Positions 19,419 through 32,000 are shown, numbered from the stretch's first letter. The stretch is DNA of 64,000 bases from Kingdonia uniflora (GCA_014058105.1 JACGCM010000698.1:62001-126000), one strand, 5' to 3'. Numbers and translations are program-made. The notes: generated from the sequence alone by a model not told the origin.

Positions 19419-22016
19419 ATAGCTGTGGTCTCTGAGATCTTCGCAAGGACGACAATGAGTGACTAATAGTTTTGGGCTTGACACGTCTCACCGGAGGAGG
19501 GCACCACTCGACTCTCTCTGGGTCTCTTTTTTCTCTTCCTCTTGAACAACTAGGGTTTCTTCTAATGGAGGAGAAGGTTCTGAAAAAAGGTCCCTTCTTA
19601 GGTCACCTTCTTCCCCTATTTATAGGGGGAGCCTTTGACCTAGAAGTGCCCGGGTTCACGTGGCCTGTGTAACCCCTAAGATACCCCTCAGGGATCTTAG
19701 GCTTTCCATTTCCACATGGGCAGGGCTATTACTGCTTGTTACAAGCTAGTCTCGTCGTGGCTCATGGGTCGTTAAAAGAGCTCCCACTAAGACATGCTCG
19801 TATATTGGGGAGGTCGCTTCAACGACCTTGGAGTCTCGTGGTTTCGTTTAGTAGGCCGTTAGGAGAGCTTTCCCTAAGACGTGCTCGTCTATTAGTGGAG
19901 AGGTCGTCTAACGACTTGCAAGCTTGTAGTATAGCGTGAGCATGCTCCTACATTCGCCTCCCTTAGTTCTTACTTGTAGTGAGGGAGAACTGAGGTGAAA
20001 TGATTGTGTTTGTCATGTTGACGATGCGGGGTCGTTTTTTGAAGTCTACCTTTTCCAGCCTTTGCATTAGAAGTTGTGTGTCATCATTACTGTCTGCCTT
20101 GGGAAGAGAACATGCAGTAATTAATGCTGATGAACAACACGTGGTGTACGATTACTGCCGCAATTGTGGGGCAACGTGTCCCATCATGATGGTGGGGCCT
20201 GTTTATTATATTTAAAACTGCCTTTTCGTGTTCGCCTATAAAATAGAGATAGGCGTCTCTTTGACAACCTTTAGTTGTATCTTCATCTCTCATCTGCCCT
20301 TGTATCTTTATCTCTTAGCTGCCATTACCGAAATTTGATTCTCTGTGCTGTTGATCTCCTTGTTGTTCGGGATCTCACTCTCACTTGCGCTCTATGGTAA
20401 TTCGCTTGGGGTTCTTGATTTGTGGGTAAGTTTCCTTGTTGCAATGCTATTCCATTGTTTGTTATGATTGTTGTAAGTGTTTCCTTGTTCCTTGGTAGCC
20501 TTGGTAAATCAATTTTTTGGCATACCAGTAGTAACGCCAAGCAAATTTAGATGGCCTGCGAGTTTTACTTCACTAGGAACGCAGTTGGGGGGGGGGGGGG
20601 AGCGGTCGCATAGCGGCGGGAGGTGCCTTTGGGGCGATGAGTTCCTAGGATGCCCTAGCGTGGTATAAAATAACTACTCCCTTGTGTTTGGGTTGAGTCT
20701 AACCTTTGCACCTGGCTCGTGCAGGGACGATTGATCAACTTGCACGAGTCCGTGTGCCCTTGCGTTAGAGTGATTGTTGCGAAGAATGGACTCATCAGGT
20801 GACGAGTCGACGACAGAAGGGTCGTCTGCGAGGCTTCCTTGTGTAGTGCTTTCGGTTTGGGGGGGTAACCACGACCACGAGGCAGGCACCTCTGTCCTTC
20901 GTAACCTAGAGGTCGAGGCTGGCATTGATTTTATGCCACGTAGGAGGGTGTCCGGGGATTTGGCCCACGGGGTACTCATTAGTGGTCGTGCCAGGGGGAG
21001 ATTTCGAGAACTTCTGGGATTATCCAAGTGAGTGGAGACCGCCTGCGTCGTTAACAGATTATGAGTCTGATGGGATAAAAATGGAATACTTGGATGACGT
21101 CAATGAACAGGCGAGGGCGAGTGGTAGTGATGACTGGATATGGCCTGATTGCCAAATGCTAGCACCGAATCAGTGTATTTGTAATTTTGGCTAGTTTGAT
21201 GTTGGCCAGTGGTTCCCGTTAGACGACCTTACAAAGAAGTGTTTGAACTCGTTTGGACGAGCGCCAAGCCAAATGAACGGTAATTTTTACAGGGTGATGA
21301 CTGGTTGTCGTCTGATTAATTAGTCGGTCCTTCCCCGTTTTAATGTGGGCTGTGCGGACGTGATGGTTGCATATAAGATGGGGCGTTGTCCTCGTCAGTG
21401 GGATTTGGTCCCCGGGGATGTGAGGAACGAGAAAGAGGGGGTAGGTGCCTCAGATGAACCCATACCCTCGCCTCGTGTGACCCGTCCTCGTTCATGGGCG
21501 CACCCTGAGGGGCGTCAAACACACACCTCGGCGAAGGCGAGGACAGGTGCGGCTAAGGCATCCCCTGTTGGGTAGGGGGGAATCAAACCTAAGAGTCAGA
21601 AGGTCATGCGTACCTGTGCTCCCGAGTGGAGGTACTGGTATTAAATAGCTCATAAGTCTGGCGAGCTAAAAAATTTTAAATTACCCATCGGTGGCAATTT
21701 CTGGTGCCATCACCCTATACCGGTGACGGGTGAATTTGATTTTGACGACGGTCCGATCGTCTCCGACATAATGTTTTTAACACGAAGTGTAAGTCCTAAC
21801 TTTTCATATATTTGTGAACGCTCGTTGTTTCTTTACATGTGGTCTGACGTCTTTATATATTCTTCGCAGGTGTGGCGCTTGCAAGAGTCTCGTGGTTTCG
21901 TTTTGGCTAGTAGGCCGTTAGGAGAGCTTCCCCTAAGACGTGCTCGTCTATTAGTTGGGAGGTTGTCTAACGACCTGCAAGTTCGCGGTGTAGCGGGAGT
22001 GTGCTCCTACAATAGC
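19419..22016 (+). mobile_element. Non-autonomous LTR element inserted in the LINE
   Basis: It is flanked by the 5-bp duplication ATAGC (19,419-19,423 and 22,012-22,016). The 5' LTR runs 19,424-19,952 (TGTGGTCTC .. GCTCCTACA). The 3' LTR is only about 142 bp (21,870-22,011, TGTGGCGCT .. GCTCCTACA) and lacks about 390 bp of the LTR middle. The shared part is agtctcgtggtttcgtttag and the following 90 bp. The 5' LTR also holds two diverged internal repeats (19,757-19,830 and 19,831-19,920). The 1.9-kb interior has no RT or integrase. A TATA box (cctaTAAAATAgag) at about 20,238 lies in the interior, upstream of the ORFs. Confidence 0.85.
20774..21575 (+). pseudogene. Interior ORFs with a Transposase_28-like block (sense)
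   Basis: The strand encodes an acidic start (MDSSGDESTTEGSS, 20,789), and after a frame change WRPPASLTDYES with many Asp/Glu. After a stop at 21,193 it reads WFPLDDLTKKCLNSFGRAPS then QMNGNFYRVMTG. The last block aligns with ORF-a of Tat-B ([19 protein letters not shown]) and Tat-C (VPLTYFQKWVMN..PAxLNG). Near 21,690 more text follows (KLPIGGNFWCHH). Here the protein is in sense to the LTRs, unlike Tat-B. It may be this element's only gene. Broken by stops and frameshifts. Confidence 0.45.
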
Positions 22017-22017
22017 A

Positions 22018-22600
22018 CCCTTAGCCACTTTTTTGATTTTGAGAAAATGTAATATTTCCTGGACAATAACCACATTATCCCCAATAGCCCTACCCTGAAT
22101 AAAGGCATTTTTGTAGGGGCCAACCAACTTGGGCATTACAATTTTAAGTCTATTAGTTATTATTTTTGAAATTATTTTATATGTGGTATTGCAAAGGCTA
22201 ATAGGTCTAAATTGAGAGAGCTTTGCCGATTTGGGTACTTTTGGAATAAGGGTGATGTTAGTTTGGTTTAATTGTTTGAGCATAAAGCCAGTGTTAAAAA
22301 AATGTTGAGATCAAGCCAAAGATCATTACTAAAAACTGTCAATTCTTTCCCTAATATTCTTAGATTCTACCCTATTATTGTTCCAACTATAAGGAACTCC
22401 TTAAAATCCTATATCTGCCATTCTGGCGTCACCTTAAAATTCAGTAAACGATCTCCTTGAGTCAGAGATAATTTTGTCCCCACCAATTTTCACCCATCTA
22501 TAGACAATCTCATTAAAATCTCCCATTAGTGTCCATGGTTCTTTAATAATCCTATTCAAATCTGCCAGTGAATTCCATATGAATGATCTATTACTACTAT
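22018..22600 (-). pseudogene. LINE endonuclease end and reverse transcriptase start
   Basis: On the minus strand EPWTLMGDFNEIVYRWVKIG (about 22,535-22,480) is the C-terminal AP-endonuclease block. QTNITLIPKVPKSAKLSQFR and PISLCNTTYKIISKIITNRL (22,270-22,160), then NAFIQGRAIGDNVVIVQEIL (22,105-22,050), are RT motifs of plant L1 elements. The frame is broken between the two parts. The sequence stops at 22,018 where the LTR element entered. Confidence 0.9.
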
Positions 22601-22823
22601 CTGAGATAACTATGAATAAAAGAAAATACCCATGGAGTGACAGAAGGTTCAGAAGAGATTAGTGTGTGAATAAAATAGTTGCAGCTACCCAGAATGGTAA
22701 TCGAAACAGATTCATGCCAAAACAGGGTGGAATGTTAGGATCCTGGGCCAATACTCATTAAATATCGTACCACTAACACCTAGGTTTTATGTGGTGCAGT
22801 GGTATTTGAGTCTTAACAGTTTG

Positions 22824-23069
22824 ATACTATTTAGGTAAAGTAACTCTAGGGGTTTCTAAATCTTAAACCCTTAAACAATGTCTGGCTCTCCTAACATAAA
22901 AACCTCTATCCGGAAAGCCATATCTGTGCATGCCAGATTCATATGGGTATCTCTAGATCCTCTATAATAATGAAGTGCATGTTGTTTATTTATTTATAAT
23001 ATTTATATTGAGTACACGGATAAAACTTGAGAAAAACAGCCTTAACTTAGTAACCGTTGATTTAAATAG
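22824..23069. other. Short non-coding stretch before the DEP1 exons
   Basis: AT-rich sequence with no ORF of note. A plausible splice acceptor (aaatag|ca) at 23,068-23,069 precedes the first recognised DEP1 exon. Confidence 0.4.
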
Positions 23070-26000
23070 CATGTTTTATCAGTATTACTTTAATGCTCTT
23101 ACTAAACTCCATCAGCTGGGATTGGGCTGGTCTACTTCAAGTCAAGGTGGAGCTTATGACTTTAAAGGAATTTGGGGTGGTTATAGAAATGTGAAAAGGG
23201 TTGTGAAGGCAGCGTTTCTGAATGAGAATCGTACAGTTGAGCCCATCCGAGTAAGTTTTCTCCGTTTTTACATATCCCGTAATACTATGAGTAGTCAATG
23301 GGCTTGGAATTGGTGTGACCAATCTGATAGCACTTGCTACAACATATATTGACAAACTTCTACTGGATAATGAGTTAAGATCTGATCTATTGTGAGGCTG
23401 AACTCATCAACGCAGAGATACCCTCACCAAATATCAAATTTTATTACTCTTAACAACACAAATGATTAAAAGGGTTAATAAGAGAAAAATTCATTTTAAC
23501 AAATCATGTTTGACTTTGCTTGCGGAGTCAGAAGGGTATGATATCTTGGTTCACCTCCATGCTCCTTAACTTAATCCTCTAAGTAGAACATTGTAAAAAG
23601 TGTTGGCAGAATTTGCAAGTCCCTGATCCTCACTCTAGGTCTATTTAAAGATTATCTTTAAGTGGTTACTGGATGGAAACTGGAGACTAAATTGCTTGCT
23701 AAATTTCAAATCCTTTCTTCTGTTGACTTCATTGCCAATTACTTTGCAGCGTTGTATACTTCTTGACATTGAAGGAACGACGATTCCAATATCATTTGTT
23801 ACCAATGTGCTTTTTCCGTACGCCCGCGATAATGTGAGGAAGCATTTAAGTGTAACATATGGCACTGAGGAAACTAAAGATGACATCAAGTTGCTGCGCG
23901 CCCAAGTAAGATTTTACTACCTGCATTATGAGTAGCAATGGTTTTATTAAATAATTTATTATTGGGACTTACAAAGCACAATCAGTCTACTATGGAGAAC
24001 TGTGTTTTTTTTGTTGGGTCTATATCATTATTATCTTCTTTGGAAAATTAATTGGTCTAAAAACAACCCTTTTCATTTTGGTGACTGCTGTAAGAGAGTG
24101 CACCTGAAAATTGATCGTCCATGTAGTTTCAAACATCAAGAAATGCCCCCTTGATCATATCGAGGCAGTTAAACTGATGTGAATCGTCATCTAATAGTTG
24201 TTCTCACCGTCGACGCATTATCATTATTTATGTTATTTTGATTCAAGCCTCTCCATTGCTGGAGATGCTAAGGAGATTTTAGGGACTTGTTTGTTTAACC
24301 AACACAAGATTAAAAATGAAGTTTTCCGAATTTAAGTAGAATTCTATTTAGATTAGAATTAGGGTTGCTAATTCTAATCCCCCTTGTGTTCTATAAAAGG
24401 GAAGTTCTAGGTTATTTGTTCTTCAGTAGTTAGTAGAGTTGTTTTGTTTATGAAAGAGTTGAGTTTTCCTCTGAACCCCTAGTAGAGACCTAGTTCAAAC
24501 CTAGTGTTAATGGAATACGAATTAAGCTTCCGTATTCGTAGATTCACATTATAAACTACTCGTTTTCTATAAAATCTTTCTTAAGTCATTGGCCACTTTA
24601 CGTAGTCAGTTTTAGATGATCATCAAGGGGTTGTAGACCTGTATTGTTGATTCTATTGGGTTGTATCTCCATCAATGACCTTATATGATGATGAATGATA
24701 TTAAGGTGGCAAGAAGTATATTACATGCATCCGGGTTCAACATGACAGGAGAAAACATATTGAAGGCGATCATTACTCAAGAAGTTAGTTAACTGCCACT
24801 TCATCCGAGAGAAGCTGATATCTAGTGAGATTTACAATGTTCGTCCTCGCGTATTGTCAATTGGCCGACCAACTTACTAAGGTGGTTGCACAGTGTAAGC
24901 TATTACGGTGTTATTGGCAATGTGGAGGGAATCTTAGCCTAGTTGTTGAGTTTCAGTTTTTATTTGCTTTTTATTGTTTTTCCCCCTTCATGTTGTGGTA
25001 CATCTTGGTGAGTTAGTGGACGACCAACAAACTGTTAGTTGCAGGCTTACTCGTTATTCTAAGTGCTAAAGAGTGCATGTTAACAATGAAGTCACACAGA
25101 GCTCTTCTTCCTCCCTCATTCCACATCTCTCCTCGTTCCTCTAAATTCCTACGCAATCATCGTTTGCGCAATTGCACCTCTTATATTAATTGCTTCATGT
25201 TCCCTTTAATTGTGCCGTTGAAAGAAAAAAGCTGTAGCTGTGGGTAACAATTTTAGGAATGGACATCTGACAGGAAACACATATCCTGGTTCTAATCTGA
25301 ACTTGGCTAAGAGGGATACTCCTAACAGACATGTGATGCATGCACCTGTTCAAAAGTTTTGTTGTTTGCTATGCTTGTTCATTCAGAGCTCTATAATGCA
25401 AGAAAATTTGATGTGTTGGACTTAAGTCCATGCTGCCTCTTATCAGTTAAAGTTCATAGTTGAGCAACTTATTTTCTTGTATTGATTTATCAAAGAAAAA
25501 TGCTTAAGGAAATGAATGTCAGTTGGTTTTCACGTTTTATACAGGTTGAGGATGATTTGAAACATGGTACTGATGGTGCTGTGCCTATTCCTCCCAATGA
25601 TGCCGGGAAAGAAGAAGTGATTGCATCTTTGGTAGTTAATGTGGAAGCAATGATTAAATCTGATAGAAAATATACTGCTCTAAAACAACTACAGGTACGC
25701 ACTATAGAATAAGAGAAAATTTGCTCATGCCCCCCATTATTTGTGGCAAATTCGCACTTACCCTCCTGAGTTAGTCTAAATGAGCCCATAAACCCCATTT
25801 TGCCCTTGATCCCCTTTGACTAGTCCACTTTTGCTGAAGTGACAAAGATGCCCTCACGTGATTTGCACGTAAGCTTAGGTTAGTTAGTCTTTAGCCCCTA
25901 TTTAGTTTTTGAACTTTCTCATTACCCCCCAAAGCTTCAAGAAACTTTAATGATATCTTTGTCACGTGCAAATCATATGGGGGCATCTTTGTTCCTTCAA

Positions 26001-29000
26001 CAAAAGTGGATTGGTCAAAAGGGGTCAAAGGGTGGTCAAAGGCAAAATGGGGTCTATGGGCTCATTTAGGTAAACTCTGGAAGTAAGTGGGGAAATGAGC
26101 AAATTTTTTCATAGAATAATAAGAAAAAAACACTTGATTTATTTTAAAAAATCTTCATTTATAGATTTTATATTCTTTATGCTTACTTGTACAGGGACAT
26201 ATATGGCGAACAGGATTTCTAAATAGTGAATTGGAGGGGGTGATGTTTGAGGACGTACCAGAAGCTCTTGAAAAATGGCATGCCTCAACAATCAAGGTTA
26301 CTGATAGATCATGCCTCGTGGGTCGTTTACCCACGAGGTCACGTACTTGTTATTTTCTCTATAAGTTGATGTTAGGGGTTTCTTTGTGAGGCACTTTTCT
26401 TGTTTTGAGTTGAGGGGAAAACTTTATAAACCCTAGAATTGCAATAAGAGATAATTTGATGCTTCCGCAAGCTTAGTAACTAACAAATTGGTACCAGAGC
26501 TATAAGCGATCCTAGGTTTGTCTTCTACGTTCGTGCGATTCTTGAGATAGCAAGGTTGGAGGCGGGAGTTGTGACGGAGGAATCGAAGAAGTTCGAGTGA
26601 GATGGCTTGGAGATCAAACACCTCTAAGAGACGACAAAGAGAGAGAGAGGTTCACCGTGCGATTAATCTAGTAGGTGGGAAAGACGGAGACATGCCAGAG
26701 AGTTCTCGATCAAAGTCCCAAGAGGAGGTTGCGACATTGATGCGAGAAGTTCACATAATCAACGATTCCAATCATCAGGAAGCCCAACCGAAGAAGACCA
26801 ACCCCAATCCAAAACCCTTGCTTAGAATTCGATGATCGATAGGAGATGGGTTAATTACTTGGCCAATGACGAAGGAGGGGTCATCGGGAGATACGGTGGC
26901 TGAAAATCAGAGGTCCCTCTCTCTGACGAGATCTACAAAAATCGTGAACTCGCGTGCGAGAAAAACCAGAAAATTGGTAGGGAATACGAAGGCATGCCAC
27001 CGGGGCAAGGCACGGGAGGTACGGGCATGTCACGGCATGAAGCAGTCACAAAAAGCGTACGCCAATGCGCAAGGCATGGGGCAAGGTATGGCACAATTCA
27101 ACAAACAACACACACGGGGGCAGAGGCACGGGGCAGGGCATATCCTCGATTGGCACGGGCATTTCCCTGCAACAGCTTATACCCATAACAAATTCAACCC
27201 ACGCGGATAGCAAAAGAGAGGGTCCTGGATCGACAACCCCTACTCGGGCACACCGCGACCGCTCTTATGCAACGAGCTGACGACTAAAGGAGGGGGCCGT
27301 ACCTGACTTGTGGCAGACCTAAGTCCAGTGGTCTCAAATTCCGACAAAACCAACGATAGAATTGGACGGCGAAGGGGGGCTACATGAAAAGGCGATCACA
27401 TTGAACCCTTTACCACACCGAGTGAGGCGGGGAGCACCACGGCTAGTAATCACATTGTGTGGGTCATTGGTAAAGAGGGATGATAGTAACCCAGGAACCA
27501 ACGAGTATTGGAAGAAACATGCGTTTTTCCGTACACGAGTAGAGGCTCAGGGGAAGGGGTTGGAAACAGTTGTAGATGGTGGGTCGACTTATAACCTCAT
27601 CTCTGAGAGCGTAGTGGATAAACTACGGCTTAACCTCGTATCCCACCCCAAGGTCACTACATTGAGTTTGTTACAGATGGACGGGAAGCAAGGGGAGATT
27701 TCAGTGTTATACCGTACGCGTGTGAAGATAAAAATGGGAGAGTATGAAGAATCTATATTATGTACTGTTATCAAGATAGATGTCTGTTATTTACTCTTAG
27801 GTAGGCCATGGCAGTGGTAGAGGAATGTTAATACATATCAGGTAGCCTAATGTGTATGTCATCATGTGGAGGGGTATTCGACAGAGATGGGTAGGTCTAC
27901 CGCCAGAAGAGCCTCTAGTTCGTAAGACAAGTATTTTCCTAGCCGAGGGCAGGGTATAAGGAATTGCTTACGCTATGGTTTGTGCGATGTTTACCGCCTC
28001 TACCTCAGTACTTGACGAGTTATAACCACTTCTTGATAGGTTCCCCGACGTCTGCCAGGAGGCGGATCCACCAGAGTTACCTCCATTATGAGATATTCAA
28101 CATAACATTGATTTGATTCCAGGGGTGCCTCTGCCTAATTTGCCCCATTATCATATGGCCCCAACAGAGCATGTTGAGTTACAGAGACAGGTCACTGAGT
28201 TATCTACCAAAGAGGTTCTGAGGGAGAGCATGTCACCGATAGCAGTTCCAACACTCTTAGTCCCCAAAAAGGATGAGAGTTACCGTATGTGTGTTGATTG
28301 TCGGGCAGTTAACAAAATCACGATGAAGTACAAATTCCCCATTTCTCAATTAGAGGATATCATCGATGATCTCTACGGCGCTCGGTTTTTCTCTAAGTTA
28401 GATCTTAAAAGCGGGTACCATCAGATTCGCATGCGACCAGAGGATGAATGGAAGACGGCTTTTAAAACCAAAGACTGTCTCTATGAGTGGCTCGTGATGC
28501 CTTTTGGGTTCTCTAATGCATTGTCCGCATTTATGCGATTGATGACTGAGGTATTATGTGGCTGTGTTGCAGAGAGATTTGCGGTTGTCTACTTCGATGA
28601 TATTTTTATCCACATCCACACCAAGGAGGAACACCTCATTCATGTGGAGAGGGTTTTAGAAGCCCTATGTCAGCACCGATTATTTCTTCAGTTGAAGAAG
28701 TGTTCGTTTCTAGTGGATGCAGTACAATTTTTGGGGTACGTTACCTCGTCAGAGGGGATCAAGGTGGATGAGGAGAAGGTAGATACGATAAGGAACTGGC
28801 GAATCCCTACCACGGCGACACATGTACAAAGTTTTCATGGGTTGGCTACGTTCTACATGCGATTCATAGATGGGTTCAGTAGAATTATGGCACTGATCAC
28901 TTACCTCATAGGAAACGTACCTTTTAAGTGGACTTCTGAGGCTGAGAAAGCATTCTGATTGATCAAACAAAAGCTTATTACAACTCATGTTCTTGCACTA

Positions 29001-32000
29001 CCAGATTATTCAGGGCCAATTTTTGAGATTACGACAGACATATGTAGCACTGGGATTCGTGCTACGCTTTCACAGTTTGGGAGGCAAGTGGTTTATTTCA
29101 GTGAGAAGTTATCTGGAGCACAGTTGAACTCCAGCACGTATGATATCGAGTTGCTAGCGGTTGTACGGTCTTTACGACATTGACGACATTATTTAGTTCA
29201 CCGAGAGTTTGTTATCCACTCGGATCATGACGCGCTACGACATATGCATAGTCAGCAGAGGATCTTAAGTCTCGACAGACAGGCAGGCAAAGTGGTTCAG
29301 TTACCTCCAAAGTTTTGAGTTTCACATTCAGCACATCAAGGGCAAGGAAATGGGTTTGTTGACAAGATCAGTAGGGCAACTCATCTCTTGGTTACACTAT
29401 GCTCTTCAGTGTTTGGGTTTTCTGAGTTACGTGCCTTGTACCCTTTTGATGTGTATTTTGGGCCCATTTATGAGTCTTGTGGGCAACAACAGGGTTCCTA
29501 TGAGGATTACACTATCCAGGATGGCTATTTATTTAAGGGGACAACCCTCTGTGTCCCGACTTATTCTATGCGGGAACGACTGATTGCAGATATCCATGCT
29601 GGGGATCTTGGAAGATATTTTGGAGTGATCAAGACCATGACCCTAATGCGAAAGAGGTACTTCTGGAACACTATGTATAGGGATGTTAATGCCTTTATCC
29701 GGAGATGTTATTCTTGCGCGACCGCTAAGAGCCGAGAACAAAACACTAGCCTCTACTCACCCTTACCGATTCCTTTTAGCATTTGGAGAAACATTTCAAT
29801 GGACTTTGTCACAGGCTTACCGAAGACACGAGGTTTTGATTATGTTTTTGTGGTAGTTGATCGCTTCTCTAAGATGACGCATTTTATACCGTGCACCAAA
29901 ACAGAAGATGCAGCTCATGTGGCTCGACTGTTCTTTAGGGAGGTGGTACGTTTACACGGGATTCCGCTGTCGATTACTTATGATAGGGATAGACGGTTTA
30001 TGGGACATTTTTAGAGGACATTATGGAGACTGCTATGCTGCAAGCTTCGTTTTTCCATAACTTTTCACCCTCAGACAGATAGACAGACTGAGGTCGTCAA
30101 CCAGAGTTTGGGTGACCTGCTACGATGTATTACAGGGGACAAGCCTATGGAGTGGGATTTTTTCCTTTCACAGGCCGAGTTTGCATTTAATAGTTCTGTC
30201 AACAGTTCGACAGGACTATCTCCAATCCAGATCGTGACAGGGTATTCACCGGATATTGTGTTGGATTTGGTACCTATTCCTCAGTTAGTACCTATTTCTG
30301 ATAGTGTTGCAGAGTTTACTGAGTCAATTCGGGCAATTCATGAGGAGGTTTGGCGACATCTAGAGGATGTTTACGCCGGAGTAAAGGAAAGGGTTGAGAA
30401 GGGACGACGCACAGGCCTGGCGTCTAAACTTCACTTGCGTAAATCGGGACCTTATCACATCATTCGGTGCATTGGCGACAATGCCTCTGAGCTTGATAAT
30501 ATTCCTGGAACACGTTCTAAGGTTGTTTATGTCAAAATTCTTACACAATTCTATGGTGATATTCCATCACATCAAGTGACACCGACGCCGGACGTTGAGT
30601 TGACTGACAAGATTGATGAGATACTGGATAATCGTCTCGATGCAGCAGGACATGTAGAGTTTTTGATATGTTGGGTTGATCGATCGGAGGAGGATGATTC
30701 ATGGATTTTGGGGGAATCCTTTGCACGGATAGATCCGACGTTTTACGATGATTATATACGGCAACAGAATTTGTGGTCGAATCTTCTTAGGAGAGGAGAG
30801 TTGATAGATCATGCCTCGTTGGTCGTTTACCCACGAGGCCACGTACTTGTTATTTTTTCTAGAAGTTGATGTTAGAGGTTTCTTTGTGTGGTATTTCTGT
30901 TGTTTTGAGTTGAAGGGAAAACTCTATAAAACTCTAAAACTCTATAAATATAATAGTAACTAACAATTACTATTATATTTTTTACCATTAAGAGTTATGA
31001 CCCCATTTTGCACAAGGCATCCTATGATTGTGTAGTCTACCTTTAGCAACCTTACACACGAAATATCATAATTTTGTGCCCTTTATATCAGAAATATAAG
31101 AAATTGGACTACAAAACTTTATTTTTATGACCAAACATGTACCTTTTAATTATATTGATTGGATTGATGGGCCCTCAAATGATCGAGTTGAGGCAAAAGA
31201 GATTTCAATACATGGATATGTTGTTTGAGTGTTTCACACATCTTGATTAACATTAACTGTATCTCCTTGCATGTCCAATCCGGTTGGTATCGTTACTCAT
31301 CTATCCTTGACTACTTCTCTGAATATTCTCTTAATGTGGAGACTGATCCATTATAAGTTATTTTACTTATCATGTCAATTTTTAGTGCTTCTATTACATG
31401 CCAGATCTGATTGTAGTTAAGGTCAAACTATTTTCTACTTTTTGGTGTTATTTTTTGTTTCATAGTACTACAAGGGAGCACTTTGGTTTATAAAGATTAG
31501 CAAATATTTAAGTACCTTTCCGAGTGATATTCTTTTCTTAGTCTTAAGGTGTTATCTTTGTCTATGAAGTCACCATTTTTTGCATTTGAGATCATCTCAA
31601 GTTAGGTTTAATTAAAACCATTCTCATTGCCCCTTTTATTACATTACAGGTGTACATATACTCAAGCGGTAGCAGGGAGACTCAGCGGCATATATTTGGA
31701 CATTCAAATTACGGGGACTTAAGAAAATATTTGTGCGGATTTTTTGATACCACTGTAGGGTACGTATTTGCTTTAAGGTATATTTTTGCACGTTACACTC
31801 AAGTTGCTGAATCCTGTTCTACTTTTTTTCTTTCTTTTTCTTTTTCATGTGAAGAAACAAACGAGATAGGCACAGTTATTTTGAGATCACCCAGTCCGTG
31901 GGAGTAGATATGCCATCCCAGGTCTTGTTTTTGACAGACGTTTATGAAGAAGCTATGGCTGCAAAAGCAGCAGGTAAATATATATATATGAGTATTTGTA

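Larger units (their letters stand above)
10094..22719 (-). mobile_element. L1-type LINE (minus strand), split by two later insertions
   Basis: Reading on the minus strand, pieces occur in L1 order. Endonuclease end (EPWTLMGDFNEI, about 22,540) and RT start (QFRPISLCNTTYKIISKI, 22,283-22,018) come first. RT middle and end (ALKINILKAYDRLEW, SFLLL.., NFWWGQN) follow at 19,418-19,007. Zinc-binding domain and RNase H lie at 11,075-10,227. A poly-A tail (14 T on plus, 10,094-10,107) closes it. A 15-bp target duplication with two mismatches flanks it: AAACGGGGTAGAATG (10,079-10,093) and AAACAGGGTGGAATG (22,720-22,734). A stretch between RT and zinc-binding domain is missing at the Tat-B junction. 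Confidence 0.9.
9963..22823. mobile_element. Short element with palindromic ends, target of the nested insertions
   Basis: The left end at 9,968 reads TGTTAAGAC and the right end at 22,818 reads GTCTTAACA. About 45 bp inside each end are inverted copies (acataaaacctaggtgttag on the left, its complement on the right). Both are flanked by the 5-bp direct repeat GTTTG (9,963-9,967 and 22,819-22,823). Without the LINE the element would be only about 200 bp. A foldback MITE or a solo LTR with palindromic ends would both fit; the 5-bp duplication and TG..CA ends allow either. Confidence 0.65.
26297..30970 (+). mobile_element. Chromovirus (Ty3/gypsy, Reina-like) in DEP1 intron at the splice donor
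   Basis: LTRs are short: 26,302-26,485 (184 bp) and 30,802-30,965 (164 bp), both TGATAGATCATGCCTCG .. AACTAACA. The primer site TGGTACCAGAGC (26,489-26,500) differs by one base from the usual tRNA-Met site. A purine tract (aggagaggagag) precedes the 3' LTR. The target duplication is GTTAC (26,297-26,301) and ATTAC (30,966-30,970), with one mismatch. Order is gag-protease-RT-RNase H-integrase-chromodomain. Small size and short LTRs suggest the Reina clade. The element is in sense with DEP1 and enters 5 bases after the exon end. Confidence 0.9.
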
